A stretch of DNA of 64,000 nt from JAPOUP01 sp026708635. GTDB taxonomy: Bacteria > Pseudomonadota > Alphaproteobacteria > Rhodobacterales > Rhodobacteraceae. Numbering within the stretch: the first letter of the stretch is position 1; the number at the start of each line of letters is the position of its first letter. The notes beneath the pieces are model-generated. The model saw only the letters and a program-made list of their open reading frames with translations, searched no databases and had not been told where the DNA came from. Where the stretch lies: positions 806,001-870,000 of the forward strand of contig OZ241336.1 in the NCBI GenBank assembly GCA_965200115.1, written 5' to 3'. This document shows positions 7,844 to 17,172 of this stretch, piece after piece. The translations under genes were made by a program, and so were the position numbers.

Positions 7844-10144
7844 CTATTCAGCCGTCAGGAGCGGTGGCCTTCTGGTCGGAATCCTTGGCGCCTGGGCACT
7901 CTCGACGCGAAGGCTGATTTCGCCATCCCTGACGGCCACCTTGACGATACCGCCCTTGACGAGTTTTCCGAACAGCAGTTCCTCCGCGAGAGGCTTCTTG
8001 ATCTCCTCCTGTATCACGCGGCCGAGCGGTCGGGCGCCCATCTTGTCGTCATAACCTTTCCTGGCCAGCAGTTCGGCGGCCTGACGGGTCAGTTCAATGG
8101 TGACGTTGCGATCCATAAGCTGGGCTTCAAGCTGAACCACGAACTTCTCGACCACCTTAAGGATGGTCTCCTCGTCCAGCGGGGCGAAACTGATCACCGA
8201 ATCCAGCCGATTGCGGAATTCCGGGGAGAAGATCCGCTCGATCGCGGCGGTGTCCTCTCCCTCGCGGCGCTCACGGCCGAACCCTATGGCCTCCCGGGCC
8301 TGCTCGACGGCACCGGCGTTGGTGGTCAGGATCAGGATCACGTTCCGGAAATCCACCTGCCGACCGTTATGGTCCGTGAGCTTTCCGTGATCCATCACCT
8401 GCAGCAGTATGTTATATACGTCCTGATGCGCCTTTTCGATCTCATCGAGCAGAAGGACGCAGTACGGATGCTGGTCGACGCCATCCGTCAGCATACCCCC
8501 TTGGTCGAACCCGACGTAGCCCGGGGGCGCCCCGATCAGGCGACTGACCGCGTGCCTTTCCATATACTCCGACATGTCAAAACGGAGCAGATGCACGCCG
8601 AGCGTGTCGGCCAGCTGCTTGGCGACCTCGGTTTTGCCGACGCCGGTCGGCCCGGCGAAAAGATAGCTGCCGATCGGCTTTTCGGGCTCCCGCAGCCCGG
8701 CGCGGGCCAGCTTGATCGCCGCGGACAGCGCCTCGATCGCCGTATCCTGGCCAAACACGACCCGTTTTAGATTTGTCTCCAGATCCTTGAGGGTGTCGGC
8801 GTCGTCTTTCGAGACCGTCTTCGGAGGTATGCGGGCGATCTTGGCGACCACGGCTTCGATTTCCCTCGCGCTGATGGTCTTTCGCCGTCTCGACTCCGCC
8901 AGGAGATGCTGGGCGGCGCCGGCCTCGTCAATCACGTCGATCGCCTTATCGGGCAGTTTGCGGTCGTGGATATAGCGCACGGAAAGCTCCACGGCCGACC
9001 GGATCGCGTCCGTCGTATACCTGATGTCATGGTGTTTCTCGAAATAGGGCTTGAGACCTTTGAGAATCTTCACCGAATCGTCGGGCGTGGGCTCGTTCAC
9101 GTCGATCTTCTGGAATCTGCGGCTCAGCGCACGGTCCTTCTCGAAATGCTGCCGGAACTCCTTATACGTCGTCGATCCCATGCAGCGGAGCCCGCCGCCC
9201 TGCAGTGCGGGCTTGAGAAGATTGGACGCGTCCATGGCGCCTCCGGACGTCGCACCGGCGCCGATGACCGTGTGGATTTCGTCGATGAAAAGGATCGCGC
9301 TCTCGTGGCTCTCAAGTTCCGCGACAACCGCCTTTAACCGCTCCTCGAAATCTCCCCGGTACCTCGTTCCCGCGAGAAGCGCCCCCATGTCCAGCGAATA
9401 GATCGTGGCGTCGTGAAGTATCTCCGGCGTTTCCTTGCAGGTGATCCTGTAAGCCAGCCCTTCGGCGATGGCGGTCTTCCCGACACCGGGGTCGCCGACC
9501 AGCAGCGGATTGTTCTTTCGGCGCCGGCACAGGACCTGAACGCATCTCTCGACCTCATGGTCGCGGCCGATCAGCGGGTCGACCAGACCCCCGGCCGCTT
9601 TGGCGTTCAGGTCGACGCAGTACTTCGCCAGGGCGCCATCGGCCTGCTTGCCGTCATTGCCCTTCTCCGCGCCGGCCACCGGACGCGTCTCGCCGGCGGA
9701 CGGGTTCTTGGTGATGCCATGGGCAATGTAATTCACCGCGTCGTAGCGGGTCATCTCCCGCTCCTGAAGGAAATACACCGCGTGGGAGTCACGTTCGGCG
9801 AAAATCGCGACGAGGATGTTCGCGCCGGTCACCTCCTTGCGCCCGGAACTCTGGACATGGATGGCGGCCCGCTGGACAACGCGCTGGAAAGCGGCGGTCG
9901 GCACCGCGTCGGCGCTGTCGGCATCGGTCACGAGCGCCGCGAGCTCTTCCTCGATGAACCGCTCCAGAGCGCCGCTGAGATCCTTGAGGTCGACGCCGCA
10001 GGCCTCCATGACTTTCGCCGCGACAGGCTCTTCGACCAGAGCCAGCAACAGGTGCTCCAGCGTCGCCAGTTCATGTCGACGTCCGTTCGCCATCGAAAGC
10101 GCGGAATTCATCGCCTGCTCAAGCGTTCGCGAAAAAGACGGCAC
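7844..10144 (-). CDS. clpA: ATP-dependent Clp protease ATP-binding subunit ClpA
   Basis: This 766-aa AAA+ unfoldase has an N-terminal Clp repeat domain, a first ATPase domain with GDPGVGKTA and ILFIDEIH, and a second with GPTGVGKTE and VLLLDEIEKAH. The ClpP-docking IGF loop (IGFGRERREG) is present. The start is taken as the GTG at 10144 because it gives the usual VPSFSRTLEQAMN beginning and has GGGGAG 8 bases upstream; an ATG 12 codons earlier is less likely. ClpA feeds substrates to ClpP in the cytosol. No clpS is adjacent on either side. The product ends 30 bp from the toxin remnant. Confidence 0.97.
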   Translation of the reverse strand: MPSFSRTLEQAMNSALSMANGRRHELATLEHLLLALVEEPVAAKVMEACGVDLKDLSGALERFIEEELAALVTDADSADAVPTAAFQRVVQRAAIHVQSSGRKEVTGANILVAIFAERDSHAVYFLQEREMTRYDAVNYIAHGITKNPSAGETRPVAGAEKGNDGKQADGALAKYCVDLNAKAAGGLVDPLIGRDHEVERCVQVLCRRRKNNPLLVGDPGVGKTAIAEGLAYRITCKETPEILHDATIYSLDMGALLAGTRYRGDFEERLKAVVAELESHESAILFIDEIHTVIGAGATSGGAMDASNLLKPALQGGGLRCMGSTTYKEFRQHFEKDRALSRRFQKIDVNEPTPDDSVKILKGLKPYFEKHHDIRYTTDAIRSAVELSVRYIHDRKLPDKAIDVIDEAGAAQHLLAESRRRKTISAREIEAVVAKIARIPPKTVSKDDADTLKDLETNLKRVVFGQDTAIEALSAAIKLARAGLREPEKPIGSYLFAGPTGVGKTEVAKQLADTLGVHLLRFDMSEYMERHAVSRLIGAPPGYVGFDQGGMLTDGVDQHPYCVLLLDEIEKAHQDVYNILLQVMDHGKLTDHNGRQVDFRNVILILTTNAGAVEQAREAIGFGRERREGEDTAAIERIFSPEFRNRLDSVISFAPLDEETILKVVEKFVVQLEAQLMDRNVTIELTRQAAELLARKGYDDKMGARPLGRVIQEEIKKPLAEELLFGKLVKGGIVKVAVRDGEISLRVESAQAPRIPTRRPPLLTAE

Positions 10145-10312
10145 CAACAGCGCTCCCCGATCAGGCAGGAAAGGCGTCACCCTCCCCGGCCGGTTTCCAT
10201 GGCCGCAGCTTCAAATGTTTCGCGTCACGCTTCAAGGATTTTCTTCATCCCGGAAATCACATTTTAGCGTGAAAGCCGACGGCATGGCCCGCGAATCCCG
10301 CCCGGCCGGGTT

Positions 10313-11080
10313 TCAGAAGCGGTCCTTACGCCGCCTGATCTCGGCGAAAACGGCGGCGTCGGACATCTCCGGCATTCCCATAAGCGCCTTCACTTCGGGC
10401 AGGCCCGCCCGAAGGAACGGGTTCGTCGCCATTTCCTCCGCGAGCGTCGAGGGCACGGTGGGCTCTCCCCTTTTCCGCGCGTCCTCGATGGCGGCCACCC
10501 GTCTGCGCAGATCGGGATTGTCCGGTTCCACGGTCAGGGCGAATCCCGCGTTGGCCGCGGTGTATTCGTGCCCCGAACACACCAGCGTCTCGGGCGGAAG
10601 CGCCGCCAGTTTCGAAAGACTCGCCCACATCTGGTCCGCGGAACCCTCGAACAGCCTGCCGCAGCCGAGGGCCATGAGACTGTCCGCCGTGAAAACCACG
10701 CCCCGCTCCGGCACATGGAACGCGATGTGGCCGACCGTGTGCCCGGAAACGTCCAGAACCCGCACCTCATACCCGGAGAATTCAAATACGTCGCCCTCCG
10801 CCACGGCGAGATCGAGCCGGGGCAGGCGTTCCGCATCCGCCGCGGCGCCGACGACCCGTACGTCGAACTCCTCGCGGAGGGGTGCGACGGCATCGATGTG
10901 GTCGCTGTGGTGATGCGTGATCAGTATGTGGGTCAGCGACCAGCCCCGATCCGCCAGCGCCCGCCTGACGGGACCGGCTTCCGGGGCGTCGACCAGCGCG
11001 GTCGCACCCGTTCCGGCGGAGTGAACGAGAAACGCGTAGTTGTCCGCCAGACAGGGGACGGTCACGATGTCGAGAGGCAT
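10313..11080 (-). CDS. gloB: Hydroxyacylglutathione hydrolase (glyoxalase II)
   Basis: This 255-aa metallo-beta-lactamase fold enzyme has the THHHSDHID metal-binding motif, a GHTVGHIAFH segment, FTADSLMALGCGRLFEG and GHEYTAANAGFA. It hydrolyses S-lactoylglutathione in methylglyoxal detoxification. The ATG at 11080 is preferred over an in-frame upstream start because AGGAAA precedes it and the protein then begins at the conserved edge (MPLDIVTVPCLADNYAFLV). It is divergent from the methyltransferase gene across 63 bp that hold an inverted repeat. Confidence 0.93.
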   Translation of the reverse strand: MPLDIVTVPCLADNYAFLVHSAGTGATALVDAPEAGPVRRALADRGWSLTHILITHHHSDHIDAVAPLREEFDVRVVGAAADAERLPRLDLAVAEGDVFEFSGYEVRVLDVSGHTVGHIAFHVPERGVVFTADSLMALGCGRLFEGSADQMWASLSKLAALPPETLVCSGHEYTAANAGFALTVEPDNPDLRRRVAAIEDARKRGEPTVPSTLAEEMATNPFLRAGLPEVKALMGMPEMSDAAVFAEIRRRKDRF

Positions 11081-11105
11081 GGAGTTTCCTTCCGTACACG
11101 TTATG

Positions 11106-11144
11106 TTGCTACCGGACTGTTGCCGATCCGGAGGCCGGTAGCAA
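11106..11144. promoter_or_regulatory. Perfect 10-bp inverted repeat in gloB/methyltransferase divergent promoter
   Basis: TTGCTACCGG (11106-11115) and CCGGTAGCAA (11135-11144) are perfect inverted arms separated by 19 bp. The right arm touches the A of the methyltransferase start codon. The position between two divergent genes is consistent with a regulator site or an mRNA hairpin in one leader. The binding factor is unknown. Confidence 0.55.
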
Positions 11145-11887
11145 TGCATCTCGACGTCCTTGATCTCAGAAACTTTTACGACCGAACGGCCCTGGGCCGC
11201 GCGGCGAAGCGGGCGATCGGCGCCCGGATGGGCCAGTTCTGGCCAAATCTGGACGGAGAGTCAGTCGTGGGGTACGGTTTCACCGCACCCCTCCTGCATA
11301 GGTATCTCGACGGGGCGGCGCGCGTCATCTGCCTTATGCCGGCGCCCCAGGGGGTAATGCCATGGCCCTGCGACCGGCGAAACGCGAGCGTTCTCTGCGA
11401 GGAGACGCTCTGGCCGCTTCCCAACGGTGAGGCGGACCGACTGCTGCTGCTGCATGGGCTTGAGACAAGCGAGAACCCCGCGCGCCTGCTGGACGAGTGC
11501 GCCCGTGCGCTGGCACCCGGCGGAAAGGCCCTGTTCATCGTCCCCAACAGGGCGGGGCTCTGGGCGCGACGCGACGGAACCCCGTTCGGATTCGGGCGCC
11601 CATACAGCGTCAGCCAGCTGGAGTCCGAACTCAGGCGTCACGCGTTCGTGCCCGAACGCCGCGTGGGCGCACTGTTCCAGCCGCCCTCAACCCGTCCGTT
11701 CTGGTTGAGAACGGGACCGTATTGGGAACGCGCCGGACAGCGCGTCGCGCGGGGGCTCGCCGGTGGCGTCCTGCTGGTGGAGGCCAGAAAGGACGTTCAC
11801 GCCGGCCAGCGCCGGTCGCCGGAGACGGTGAAGCGGCCGATGAGGATCCTGGAAGGCATCACGATACCGGATGCCAGACCCGTCTGA
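11144..11887 (+). CDS. Class I SAM-dependent methyltransferase-like protein
   Basis: This 247-aa protein has a predicted methyltransferase core: a C-terminal half containing LLDECARALAPGGKALFIVPNRAGLWARRDGTPF, typical of the strand-helix region after motif II in class I methyltransferases, then a glyoxalase-neighbour-type tail (FWLRTGPYWERAG). The usual glycine-rich SAM loop is poorly conserved; GYGFTAPLL near residue 45 takes its place. The start ATG at 11144 has GGAG about 10 bases upstream. I recall divergent pairing with gloB from other Rhodobacterales. The substrate is unknown. Confidence 0.8.
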   Translation: MHLDVLDLRNFYDRTALGRAAKRAIGARMGQFWPNLDGESVVGYGFTAPLLHRYLDGAARVICLMPAPQGVMPWPCDRRNASVLCEETLWPLPNGEADRLLLLHGLETSENPARLLDECARALAPGGKALFIVPNRAGLWARRDGTPFGFGRPYSVSQLESELRRHAFVPERRVGALFQPPSTRPFWLRTGPYWERAGQRVARGLAGGVLLVEARKDVHAGQRRSPETVKRPMRILEGITIPDARPV

Positions 11888-11990
11888 CGGGCCGTCCCGA
11901 CGGATCCGGCCGGCCCGCGTGATAGGTCGCGCCCAAGCCAGGATCCCGGCAGCGGTCAAAAACTATCGCACGGTGCGGTGCCAAGGCAGG

Positions 11991-12019
11991 TTGCAGGGCA
12001 TTCAAGCCTCTGCTAGACC
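11991..12019 (+). promoter_or_regulatory. Candidate housekeeping promoter of the atp operon
   Basis: TTGCAG (11991-11996), a 17-bp spacer and TAGACC (12014-12019) resemble an alphaproteobacterial sigma-70 promoter, about 105 bp upstream of atpH. This is pattern recognition only. Confidence 0.45.
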
Positions 12020-12123
12020 CCCGCCGATCCTGAGGGCGTGCCGCTACGGTACGCCCGTTGATGTCGCTCCGAACCTAGCCCCGCCGGGATCGGGCCGGGG
12101 CCCCGCAGACCGGAAGGATGGAC

Positions 12124-12684
12124 GTGTCCGAGACAGCATCGATCTCAGTCGGCATCGCGATGCGTTACGCGACCGCGGTTTTTGAACTGGCGCGGGAAAG
12201 CGGCGCGCTTGACGCGCTGGAACGGGATATGGACGCTCTGGACGCCGTGTTGATCGACAGCGACGATTTCCGCGATCTTGTCATGTCACCCATTTACTCC
12301 CGCGCAGACCAGGGGCGCGCTGTCGTCGCGGTCGCCGAGCGCATGGAACTCTCGGAGAACGCGACCAACCTGCTGGGACTGATGGCTTCAAGGCGCAGGC
12401 TGTTTCTTCTACCCCACCTGTTCCGGGCGCTTCGGACGCTGATCTCGGAGGAACGGGGTGAGGTGACGGCGGAGGTAACCGCCTCGTGCGCCCTGACCGA
12501 CGGACAGAGGGAACGGCTGGCCGGGACGCTGAAGGCCTCGGTCGGCAAGGACGTTAAGATGGTCGTCACCGTTGATGAGGGTCTCGTCGGCGGTATCGTG
12601 GTCAAGGTCGGTTCGAAAATGATCGACACTTCGGTCGCATCGCGCCTGGCAAAACTGCAGAACGCAATGAAAGAGGTCGGATAG
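12124..12684 (+). CDS. atpH: F1-ATPase delta subunit
   Basis: This 186-aa subunit of the peripheral stalk links F1 to F0. The beginning SISVGIAMRYATAVFELA and the C-terminal GGIVVKVGSKMIDTSVASRLAKLQ are diagnostic. The GTG at 12124 is chosen over the ATG at 12118 because AAGGA (12114-12118) is then correctly spaced. First gene of atpHAGDC; its stop codon abuts the atpA start with no gap, so the two are translationally coupled. Confidence 0.95.
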   Translation: MSETASISVGIAMRYATAVFELARESGALDALERDMDALDAVLIDSDDFRDLVMSPIYSRADQGRAVVAVAERMELSENATNLLGLMASRRRLFLLPHLFRALRTLISEERGEVTAEVTASCALTDGQRERLAGTLKASVGKDVKMVVTVDEGLVGGIVVKVGSKMIDTSVASRLAKLQNAMKEVG

Positions 12685-14223
12685 ATGGGGATCCAAGCAG
12701 CGGAAATCTCCGCGATCCTTAAGGAACAGATCAGGAATTTCGGTCGCGAGGCGGAAGTCGACGAGGTCGGCCGGGTACTGAGCGTCGGTGACGGAATCGC
12801 CCGCGTGTATGGATTGGATAACGTTCAGGCCGGCGAAATGGTCGAATTCCCGGGTGGCGTGATGGGAATGGCGCTGAACCTTGAGGCGGACAACGTCGGT
12901 GTGGTGATCTTCGGGACCGACCGGGACATCAAGGAAGGCGACACCGTCAAGCGGACGGACTCCATTGTCGATGTCCCGGCCGGCGACGCCCTTCTGGGAA
13001 GGGTTGTTGACGCCTTGGGCAGCCCGATTGACGGCAAGGGCGCGATAAAGGCGTCCGAACGGCGCGTGGCCGACGTGAAGGCGCCCGGCATCATTCCAAG
13101 GAAGTCGGTTCATGAGCCGATGGCGACCGGCCTTAAGTCCGTCGACGCGATGATTCCGATCGGGAGAGGTCAGCGGGAGCTCATCATCGGTGACCGCCAG
13201 ACCGGCAAGACCGCCCTGGCGCTCGATACGATACTCAACCAGAAGTCATACAACGAAGCCGCGGGCGATGACGAGAGCGGGAAGCTCTACTGCGTCTACG
13301 TCGCCGTGGGACAGAAACGCTCGACGGTCGCGCAGCTGGTAAGGAAACTGGAGGAAACCGGGGCGATCGAGTACTCGATCATCGTGGCCGCAACGGCGTC
13401 GGATCCGGCGCCGATGCAGTTTCTGGCGCCCTACGCGGCGACCGCGATGGCGGAGTATTTCCGCGATAACGGCCGCCATGCGCTGATCATTTACGACGAC
13501 CTCTCCAAGCAGGCCGTCAGCTACCGGCAGATGTCGCTTTTGCTGCGCCGTCCGCCGGGTCGCGAGGCCTATCCGGGCGACGTCTTCTACCTGCATTCCC
13601 GGCTCCTTGAGCGCTCGGCGAAGCTGAACGAGGACAACGGATCCGGATCGCTCACGGCATTGCCGATCATCGAGACCCAGGGCGGTGACGTGTCGGCGTT
13701 CATCCCGACCAATGTGATCTCGATCACCGACGGGCAGATCTTCCTGGAGACGGAGCTGTTCTACCAGGGCATCCGGCCCGCGGTAAACACCGGTCTGTCG
13801 GTTTCCCGCGTTGGTTCCTCGGCCCAGACCGCGGCCATGAAGTCGGTCGCGGGATCGGTCAAGCTGGAACTCGCCCAGTACCGCGAGATGGCCGCGTTCG
13901 CCCAGTTCGGATCGGATCTGGACGCGGCGACCCAGCGCCTGCTGAACCGCGGCGCCCGCCTGACGGAGTTGATGAAACAGCCGCAGTATTCGCCGCTGAC
14001 CAACGCGGAGATCGTCTGCGTCATATATTCGGGAATCAAGGGCTTCCTCGACGGAATCGATGTCCGGGAAGTCGGCAGGTTCGAGCGGGGCCTGCTGGAC
14101 CACCTACGCGGCAAGCACCAGGATCTCCTGGACGACATCACCGGCAACGACCGTAAGGTCGCGGGCGAGCTGGAGGACAGGGTCAAGGCGGCCATCACCG
14201 GATTCGCCGACGGCTTCGCCTAG
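12685..14223 (+). CDS. atpA: F1-ATPase alpha subunit
   Basis: This 512-aa non-catalytic nucleotide-binding subunit has the Walker A motif GDRQTGKTALA and the PAVNTGLSVSRVGSSAQ signature. Length and composition are standard. It forms the alpha3beta3 hexamer with AtpD. It sits immediately after atpH. Confidence 0.98.
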   Translation: MGIQAAEISAILKEQIRNFGREAEVDEVGRVLSVGDGIARVYGLDNVQAGEMVEFPGGVMGMALNLEADNVGVVIFGTDRDIKEGDTVKRTDSIVDVPAGDALLGRVVDALGSPIDGKGAIKASERRVADVKAPGIIPRKSVHEPMATGLKSVDAMIPIGRGQRELIIGDRQTGKTALALDTILNQKSYNEAAGDDESGKLYCVYVAVGQKRSTVAQLVRKLEETGAIEYSIIVAATASDPAPMQFLAPYAATAMAEYFRDNGRHALIIYDDLSKQAVSYRQMSLLLRRPPGREAYPGDVFYLHSRLLERSAKLNEDNGSGSLTALPIIETQGGDVSAFIPTNVISITDGQIFLETELFYQGIRPAVNTGLSVSRVGSSAQTAAMKSVAGSVKLELAQYREMAAFAQFGSDLDAATQRLLNRGARLTELMKQPQYSPLTNAEIVCVIYSGIKGFLDGIDVREVGRFERGLLDHLRGKHQDLLDDITGNDRKVAGELEDRVKAAITGFADGFA

Positions 14224-14243
14224 ATCGGCGGCGGAACGGAACG

Positions 14244-15116
14244 ATGCCAAGCCTTAAGGACCTGAGAAACAGGATCGACAGCGTCAGGTCGACCCGCAAG
14301 ATCACCAAGGCCATGCAGATGGTCGCGGCGGCCAAGCTGCGCCGCGCCCAGGACGAGGCGGAGAACGCCCGACCCTACACCGAGCGCCTCAACGCCGTTA
14401 TGGCGGGGCTTTCGGAAAGCGCGAGAGCGAGCGGACATGGACCGAAGCTGCTCACCGGGACGGGACGGGACGACGTACATCTACTGGTGGTCATGACCGC
14501 CGAGCGCGGTCTCTGCGGTGGGTTCAACTCGTCCATCGTAAGGCTGGCCAAGACGAAGGCGCAGGAGCTGGCCGCCTCGGGAAAGACGCTGAGGATAATC
14601 ACCGTCGGCAAGAAAGGCCGCGAACAGCTAAAGCGCGAGTTCGGCGACCTGATCGTGGACCATGTGGATCTCAGCGCCGTCAAGCGGGTCGGCTACGCCA
14701 GCGCACAGGATATCGCCGGAAACATTCTTGCCCGATTCGATGCCGGCGAATTTGATGTGGCGACGATCTTCTTCAACACTTTCAGGACAGTGATCGCCCA
14801 GGAGCCCACCGCCGTGCAGATCATTCCCGCCAGTTTCGACTCCGTCGGGAGCGATGCGGCGCCCTTCCATGACCACGAACCCGACGAGGAAGCGATCCTC
14901 GACACGCTTCTGCCGCGCGGTGTGGCGGCCCGCATATTCTCGGGTCTGCTGGAAAACGGCGCCAGCGAGCAGGGGGCGCGGATGAGCGCCATGGACAGCG
15001 CCACCCGTAACGCGGGCGAGATGATCGACAGGCTGACCATAGAGTTCAACCGCTCGCGTCAGGCTGTCATAACCAACGAACTGATCGAAATCATATCGGG
15101 CGCCGAAGCGCTCTAA
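14244..15116 (+). CDS. atpG: F1-ATPase gamma subunit
   Basis: This 290-aa rotor shaft has the typical N-terminus (LKDLRNRIDSVRSTRKITKAM) and C-terminal coiled coil with the signature ITNELIEIISGAEAL. It turns inside the alpha3beta3 head to couple proton flow to ATP synthesis. Third gene of the operon. Confidence 0.98.
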   Translation: MPSLKDLRNRIDSVRSTRKITKAMQMVAAAKLRRAQDEAENARPYTERLNAVMAGLSESARASGHGPKLLTGTGRDDVHLLVVMTAERGLCGGFNSSIVRLAKTKAQELAASGKTLRIITVGKKGREQLKREFGDLIVDHVDLSAVKRVGYASAQDIAGNILARFDAGEFDVATIFFNTFRTVIAQEPTAVQIIPASFDSVGSDAAPFHDHEPDEEAILDTLLPRGVAARIFSGLLENGASEQGARMSAMDSATRNAGEMIDRLTIEFNRSRQAVITNELIEIISGAEAL

Positions 15117-15135
15117 GGAACCGGAGACCAGAGTG

Positions 15136-16560
15136 ATGGCAAACGCGAAAGGCAAAGTGACCCAAGTCATCGGCGCCGTCGTCGACGTGCAGTTCGACGA
15201 TCATCTTCCAGAAATCCTGAACGCGCTTGAGACCGACAACCACGGCAACCGCCTCGTTCTGGAGGTCGCCCAGCATCTCGGCGAGAACACCGTCCGTACG
15301 GTCGCGATGGATTCCTCGGAAGGTCTGGTACGCGGTCAGGAGGTGACCGACAGCGGCGGGCCGATCACCGTCCCTGTCGGCGACGCCACGCTGGGACGGA
15401 TCATCAACGTCGTCGGAAAGCCGGTCGACGAAGGCGGGCCCATTGACGCGGATGAGCATCGTCCGATTCACCAGCCCGCTCCCGAATTCGCCGAGCAGTC
15501 GACGGAATCGGAGATCCTGGTGACCGGCATCAAGGTGGTGGACCTGCTGGCCCCTTACGCCAAAGGCGGCAAGATCGGTCTTTTCGGCGGCGCCGGTGTC
15601 GGCAAGACCGTGCTCATCATGGAGTTGATCAACAACATCGCCAAGGTGCATTCCGGCTTCTCGGTCTTCGCCGGCGTGGGAGAGCGGACGCGTGAGGGCA
15701 ACGACCTTTACCATGAGATGATCGAATCCAACGTCATCAAGCCGGACAACCTCCCGGAGAGCCAGGTCGCGCTGGTCTATGGCCAGATGAACGAGCCTCC
15801 CGGCGCCCGTGCCCGCGTCGGGCTGACCGGTCTCACGCTCGCCGAGCAGTTCCGTGACCAGTCCGGAACGGACGTCCTGTTCTTTGTCGATAACATTTTC
15901 CGCTTCACCCAGGCGGGCTCAGAGGTTTCCGCGCTGCTTGGCCGGATTCCCTCGGCCGTCGGTTACCAGCCGACGCTGGCAACCGACATGGGCGCGCTTC
16001 AGGAGAGGATCACCTCCACCAAGCAGGGGTCGATCACTTCGGTTCAGGCCATCTACGTGCCCGCAGACGATCTGACGGATCCCGCCCCCGCGACTTCCTT
16101 CGCGCATCTTGACGCGACGACGGTTCTTTCGCGGGCGATTTCGGAGCTTGGCATCTACCCGGCGGTTGACCCGCTTGATTCGACGTCAAGGCTCATGGAT
16201 CCGGCGGTCGTTGGCGAACGTCACTACAAGGTCGCGAGCGATGTCCAGGAGGTGCTTCAGCGTTACAAATCACTTCAGGACATCATCGCCATTCTCGGCA
16301 TGGACGAACTATCCGAGGAGGATAAGCTGGTTGTCGCGCGGGCCCGGAAGATCCAGCGTTTCCTCAGCCAGCCCTTCGACGTTGCGCAGGTGTTCACCGG
16401 ATCCCCCGGCGTGCAGGTTCCCCTGGAAAAGACCATCGACAGCTTCGAGCGGGTTGTGGCCGGTGAGTTCGACCACCTCCCCGAGGCGGCGTTCTACATG
16501 GTCGGCGACATCGATGAGGTGGTCGCGAAAGCGGAGCGCATGGCGGCGGAGGCCGCGTAG
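15136..16560 (+). CDS. atpD: F1-ATPase beta subunit
   Basis: This 474-aa catalytic subunit has Walker A GGAGVGKTV, the GERTREGNDLY loop with the catalytic glutamate, and the FVDNIFRFTQAGSEVSALLGR segment. The ATG at 15136 is preferred to the GTG one codon upstream because it gives the usual MANAKGKVTQVIGAVVDVQF beginning. Fourth gene of the operon. Confidence 0.98.
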   Translation: MANAKGKVTQVIGAVVDVQFDDHLPEILNALETDNHGNRLVLEVAQHLGENTVRTVAMDSSEGLVRGQEVTDSGGPITVPVGDATLGRIINVVGKPVDEGGPIDADEHRPIHQPAPEFAEQSTESEILVTGIKVVDLLAPYAKGGKIGLFGGAGVGKTVLIMELINNIAKVHSGFSVFAGVGERTREGNDLYHEMIESNVIKPDNLPESQVALVYGQMNEPPGARARVGLTGLTLAEQFRDQSGTDVLFFVDNIFRFTQAGSEVSALLGRIPSAVGYQPTLATDMGALQERITSTKQGSITSVQAIYVPADDLTDPAPATSFAHLDATTVLSRAISELGIYPAVDPLDSTSRLMDPAVVGERHYKVASDVQEVLQRYKSLQDIIAILGMDELSEEDKLVVARARKIQRFLSQPFDVAQVFTGSPGVQVPLEKTIDSFERVVAGEFDHLPEAAFYMVGDIDEVVAKAERMAAEAA

Positions 16561-16572
16561 CGGGGAACGGGC

Positions 16573-16950
16573 ATGGCGAAGGAAATGCGGTTCGACCTTG
16601 TCAGCCCTGAACGTAGGCTCGCGTCATTCGAGGCCGACGAGGTGCTGGTTCCCGGCAGCGAGGGCGACATTACGGCGATGGCGGGCCACATGCCGCTCAT
16701 CACGATACTTCGGCCCGGAATCGTTCGGGCCAGAGGCGGTGACGGGGACCGGGAATTCGTGGTCTCGGGAGGCTTCGCCGAAATCACCGCCACCGCACTT
16801 TCGGTTCTGGCCGAACGCGCCCTTCCGCGCGACGAGGTGACGGCGGATTTTCTTGACGCTCTCGCAAATGATCCAAGCTCTGACGATCCGGACGCGACAG
16901 CGAAATACACGGCAGACATCGCCGCGCTTCGGGCCGCGCTCGGGCTCTGA
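16573..16950 (+). CDS. atpC: F1-ATPase epsilon subunit
   Basis: This 125-aa subunit has the N-terminal beta-sandwich (MRFDLVSPERRLASFEADEV, PGSEGDITAMAGHMPLIT). Its C-terminal helical part is short, as often in alphaproteobacteria. It regulates ATPase activity and closes the operon. No F0 genes follow, consistent with the split F0/F1 operons of this group. Confidence 0.95.
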   Translation: MAKEMRFDLVSPERRLASFEADEVLVPGSEGDITAMAGHMPLITILRPGIVRARGGDGDREFVVSGGFAEITATALSVLAERALPRDEVTADFLDALANDPSSDDPDATAKYTADIAALRAALGL

Positions 16951-17027
16951 ACCAGCGGGACGTCATCCCGCCTGTCAGGTTCGGTTCCGGCGAGATGGTT
17001 GGGCCGGATATCTCACGGTAGGGGATT

Positions 17028-17050
17028 CCCCGTCCGGCGGGGTCGTTTCG
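17028..17050. terminator. Weak hairpin between convergent atpC and prs
   Basis: CCCCG (17028-17032) pairs with CGGGG (17038-17042), followed by tcgttt. The stem is short and the U tract poor, so this is only a possible bidirectional terminator. Confidence 0.35.
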
Positions 17051-17172
17051 TGACGGGCGCCAGGCGCTTGCAAAGGAACCCGTGGCGCCCCGGCCCGTGA
17101 TCCGTGATTATGGACGAGTGCCGGCAGGTTATCCACCGACGGAGAACGGCCCAAATGCGGAACGTGGGCCGG

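Noticed and set aside
10568..11143. Upstream extension of the methyltransferase frame across gloB
   Set aside because: It is antisense to gloB and low in protein-like character; the ATG at 11144 has its own ribosome site.
13246..14103. 285-codon open frame antisense to atpA
   Set aside because: A shadow of a highly conserved gene with high GC; Arg/Gly/His-rich without domain resemblance.
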